Source of the DNA: Lentisphaeria bacterium
Lineage (GTDB): Bacteria > Verrucomicrobiota > Lentisphaeria > Victivallales > JAUVCU01
DNA length: 15,276 bases
Direction: 5' to 3'
Assembly: GCA_030590715.1 (NCBI GenBank)
Contig: JAUVCU010000007.1
Span: 1-15,276, forward strand
The notes beneath the pieces are model-generated. The model was not told the DNA's origin. It did not search any database and saw nothing but the letters and a program-made list of their open reading frames with translations. The position numbers and the translations under genes are program-made. Shown piece after piece: positions 14,437-15,276 of the stretch; position 1 is the stretch's first letter; every line of letters starts with the position of its first letter.

Positions 14437-15276
14437 GATTCTCGTTGTAGAAGATAACATGCTGGTCAGCACTGCTGTGCAGGATATTCTGATTGATGAA
14501 GGCTTTTTAGCCGAAGTTGCCGACAACGGCGTAACTGCCGGTAAAGAATTAGCCAAACACGATTACGATCTCGTTTTACTTGATATGATGCTTCCCGATA
14601 CCACGGGACAGGAACTGATGAAAAAATGGCACGAAGAATACCCAGACCTTACTGTGATATTCATGACAGCTCACGGAGATATTCCAACTGCAGTGGAATG
14701 CTTAAGACTTGGAGCATACGATTTCCTGACAAAACCTGTTGAAAAACCACTACTTCTGAAAACAATTAATAACGCGCTGAACAATATTAAACTTGAGAAA
14801 AAAGTGTCCGCACTAACAGAACTCACGACTAAAGCATCCGACTATTCTCAACTCACCGATGTCATCGTAGCTTCTCCTGAAATGCAGGAAACAATGGATA
14901 TGCTTACAATCATTTCTAAAAGTGATTACTCAAGCCTTCTGGTAAAAGGAGAAAGCGGGACAGGGAAAGGGCTTCTTGCACGTACAATTCACAAAATGGG
15001 AAGCCGCTCAACCAAACCGTTTGTTGAAGTAAACTGCTCAGCCCTTCCTGCCAATCTTATCGAAAGCGAACTATTCGGTCACAAAAAAGGTGCTTTTACT
15101 GATGCTAAAGAAAACAAGATAGGTCTTTTCGAAATGGCCGATGGCGGCACTCTCTTCCTTGATGAGATAGGTGATATGGACTTCAACCTTCAGGCAAAGC
15201 TGCTAAAAGTAATGGAGGAACAGAAATTCAGGAGAATAGGAGACACCTCAGACATCTGCGTAAATGTATGTATAAT
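14423..15276 (+). CDS. NtrC-family sigma54 response regulator (3' end cut)
   Basis: At least 284 residues, open to the window end. The receiver domain (about 4-117) has Asp11, phospho-acceptor Asp54 (LVLLDMMLPD), Thr82 and Lys104 (TKPVEKP). The AAA+ sigma54-activation domain starts near 147 with Walker A GESGTGKG (176-183), the sigma54-contact loop GAFTDA (223-228, where most members read GAFTGA) and Walker B GTLFLDEIGD (242-251). A C-terminal DNA-binding helix-turn-helix is expected beyond the edge. GAGGAG is placed 8 bases before the ATG at 14423, inside the kinase gene. This gene would convert the kinase signal into transcription from sigma54 promoters. Confidence 0.93.
   Translation, partial: MSKSKILVVEDNMLVSTAVQDILIDEGFLAEVADNGVTAGKELAKHDYDLVLLDMMLPDTTGQELMKKWHEEYPDLTVIFMTAHGDIPTAVECLRLGAYDFLTKPVEKPLLLKTINNALNNIKLEKKVSALTELTTKASDYSQLTDVIVASPEMQETMDMLTIISKSDYSSLLVKGESGTGKGLLARTIHKMGSRSTKPFVEVNCSALPANLIESELFGHKKGAFTDAKENKIGLFEMADGGTLFLDEIGDMDFNLQAKLLKVMEEQKFRRIGDTSDICVNVCI

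Overview
The window reads as a chromosomal segment from a diderm, LPS-making, fairly AT-rich bacterium. The gene set (Kdo and heptose enzymes, LptA/LptC-like exporters, separate heptose kinase, a DUF177-rpmF-plsX-fabH run) and the protein style suggest the PVC group, perhaps a Lentisphaerota-like lineage. That placement is inference from gene content, not a database result.

Left block (1-5315, all minus strand): a compact envelope operon. Transcription starts with a TTG-initiated small membrane protein of unknown function, then heptose-7-phosphate kinase (rfaE1/hldE kinase half), kdsB, kdsA, kdsC, an LptC-like protein and two tandem LptA/OstA-like paralogues; another gene may begin at the window edge. 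Together these make and activate Kdo, phosphorylate the heptose precursor and supply periplasmic LPS-transport parts. No arabinose-5-phosphate isomerase (kdsD) gene lies between them.

Middle block (5528-8823, plus strand): coaD, a DUF177/YceD gene, rpmF (59 codons), plsX and fabH, tightly packed and closed by a strong hairpin terminator at 8790-8823. This is the classic ribosome/fatty-acid-initiation cluster with coaD in front. A LOG-family nucleotide hydrolase follows on the opposite strand, with its own sigma70-like promoter.

Right block (9772-15276, plus strand): a membrane-anchored LysM plus L,D-transpeptidase, accA, and glutamate racemase murI. The accA-murI junction holds a terminator-like hairpin whose 3' arm carries the murI ribosome-binding site. 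Next comes a three-gene signalling operon: a six-helix membrane protein with an apparently periplasmic LysM-like domain and a cytoplasmic coiled coil, a soluble histidine kinase without any membrane segment, and an NtrC-type sigma54 response regulator cut by the window end. I read this as a split sensor/kinase system, possibly watching the cell wall, and it is the most interesting item here.

No tRNA, rRNA, CRISPR array, insertion sequence or phage gene is visible, and no gene-free stretch exceeds about 220 bases.
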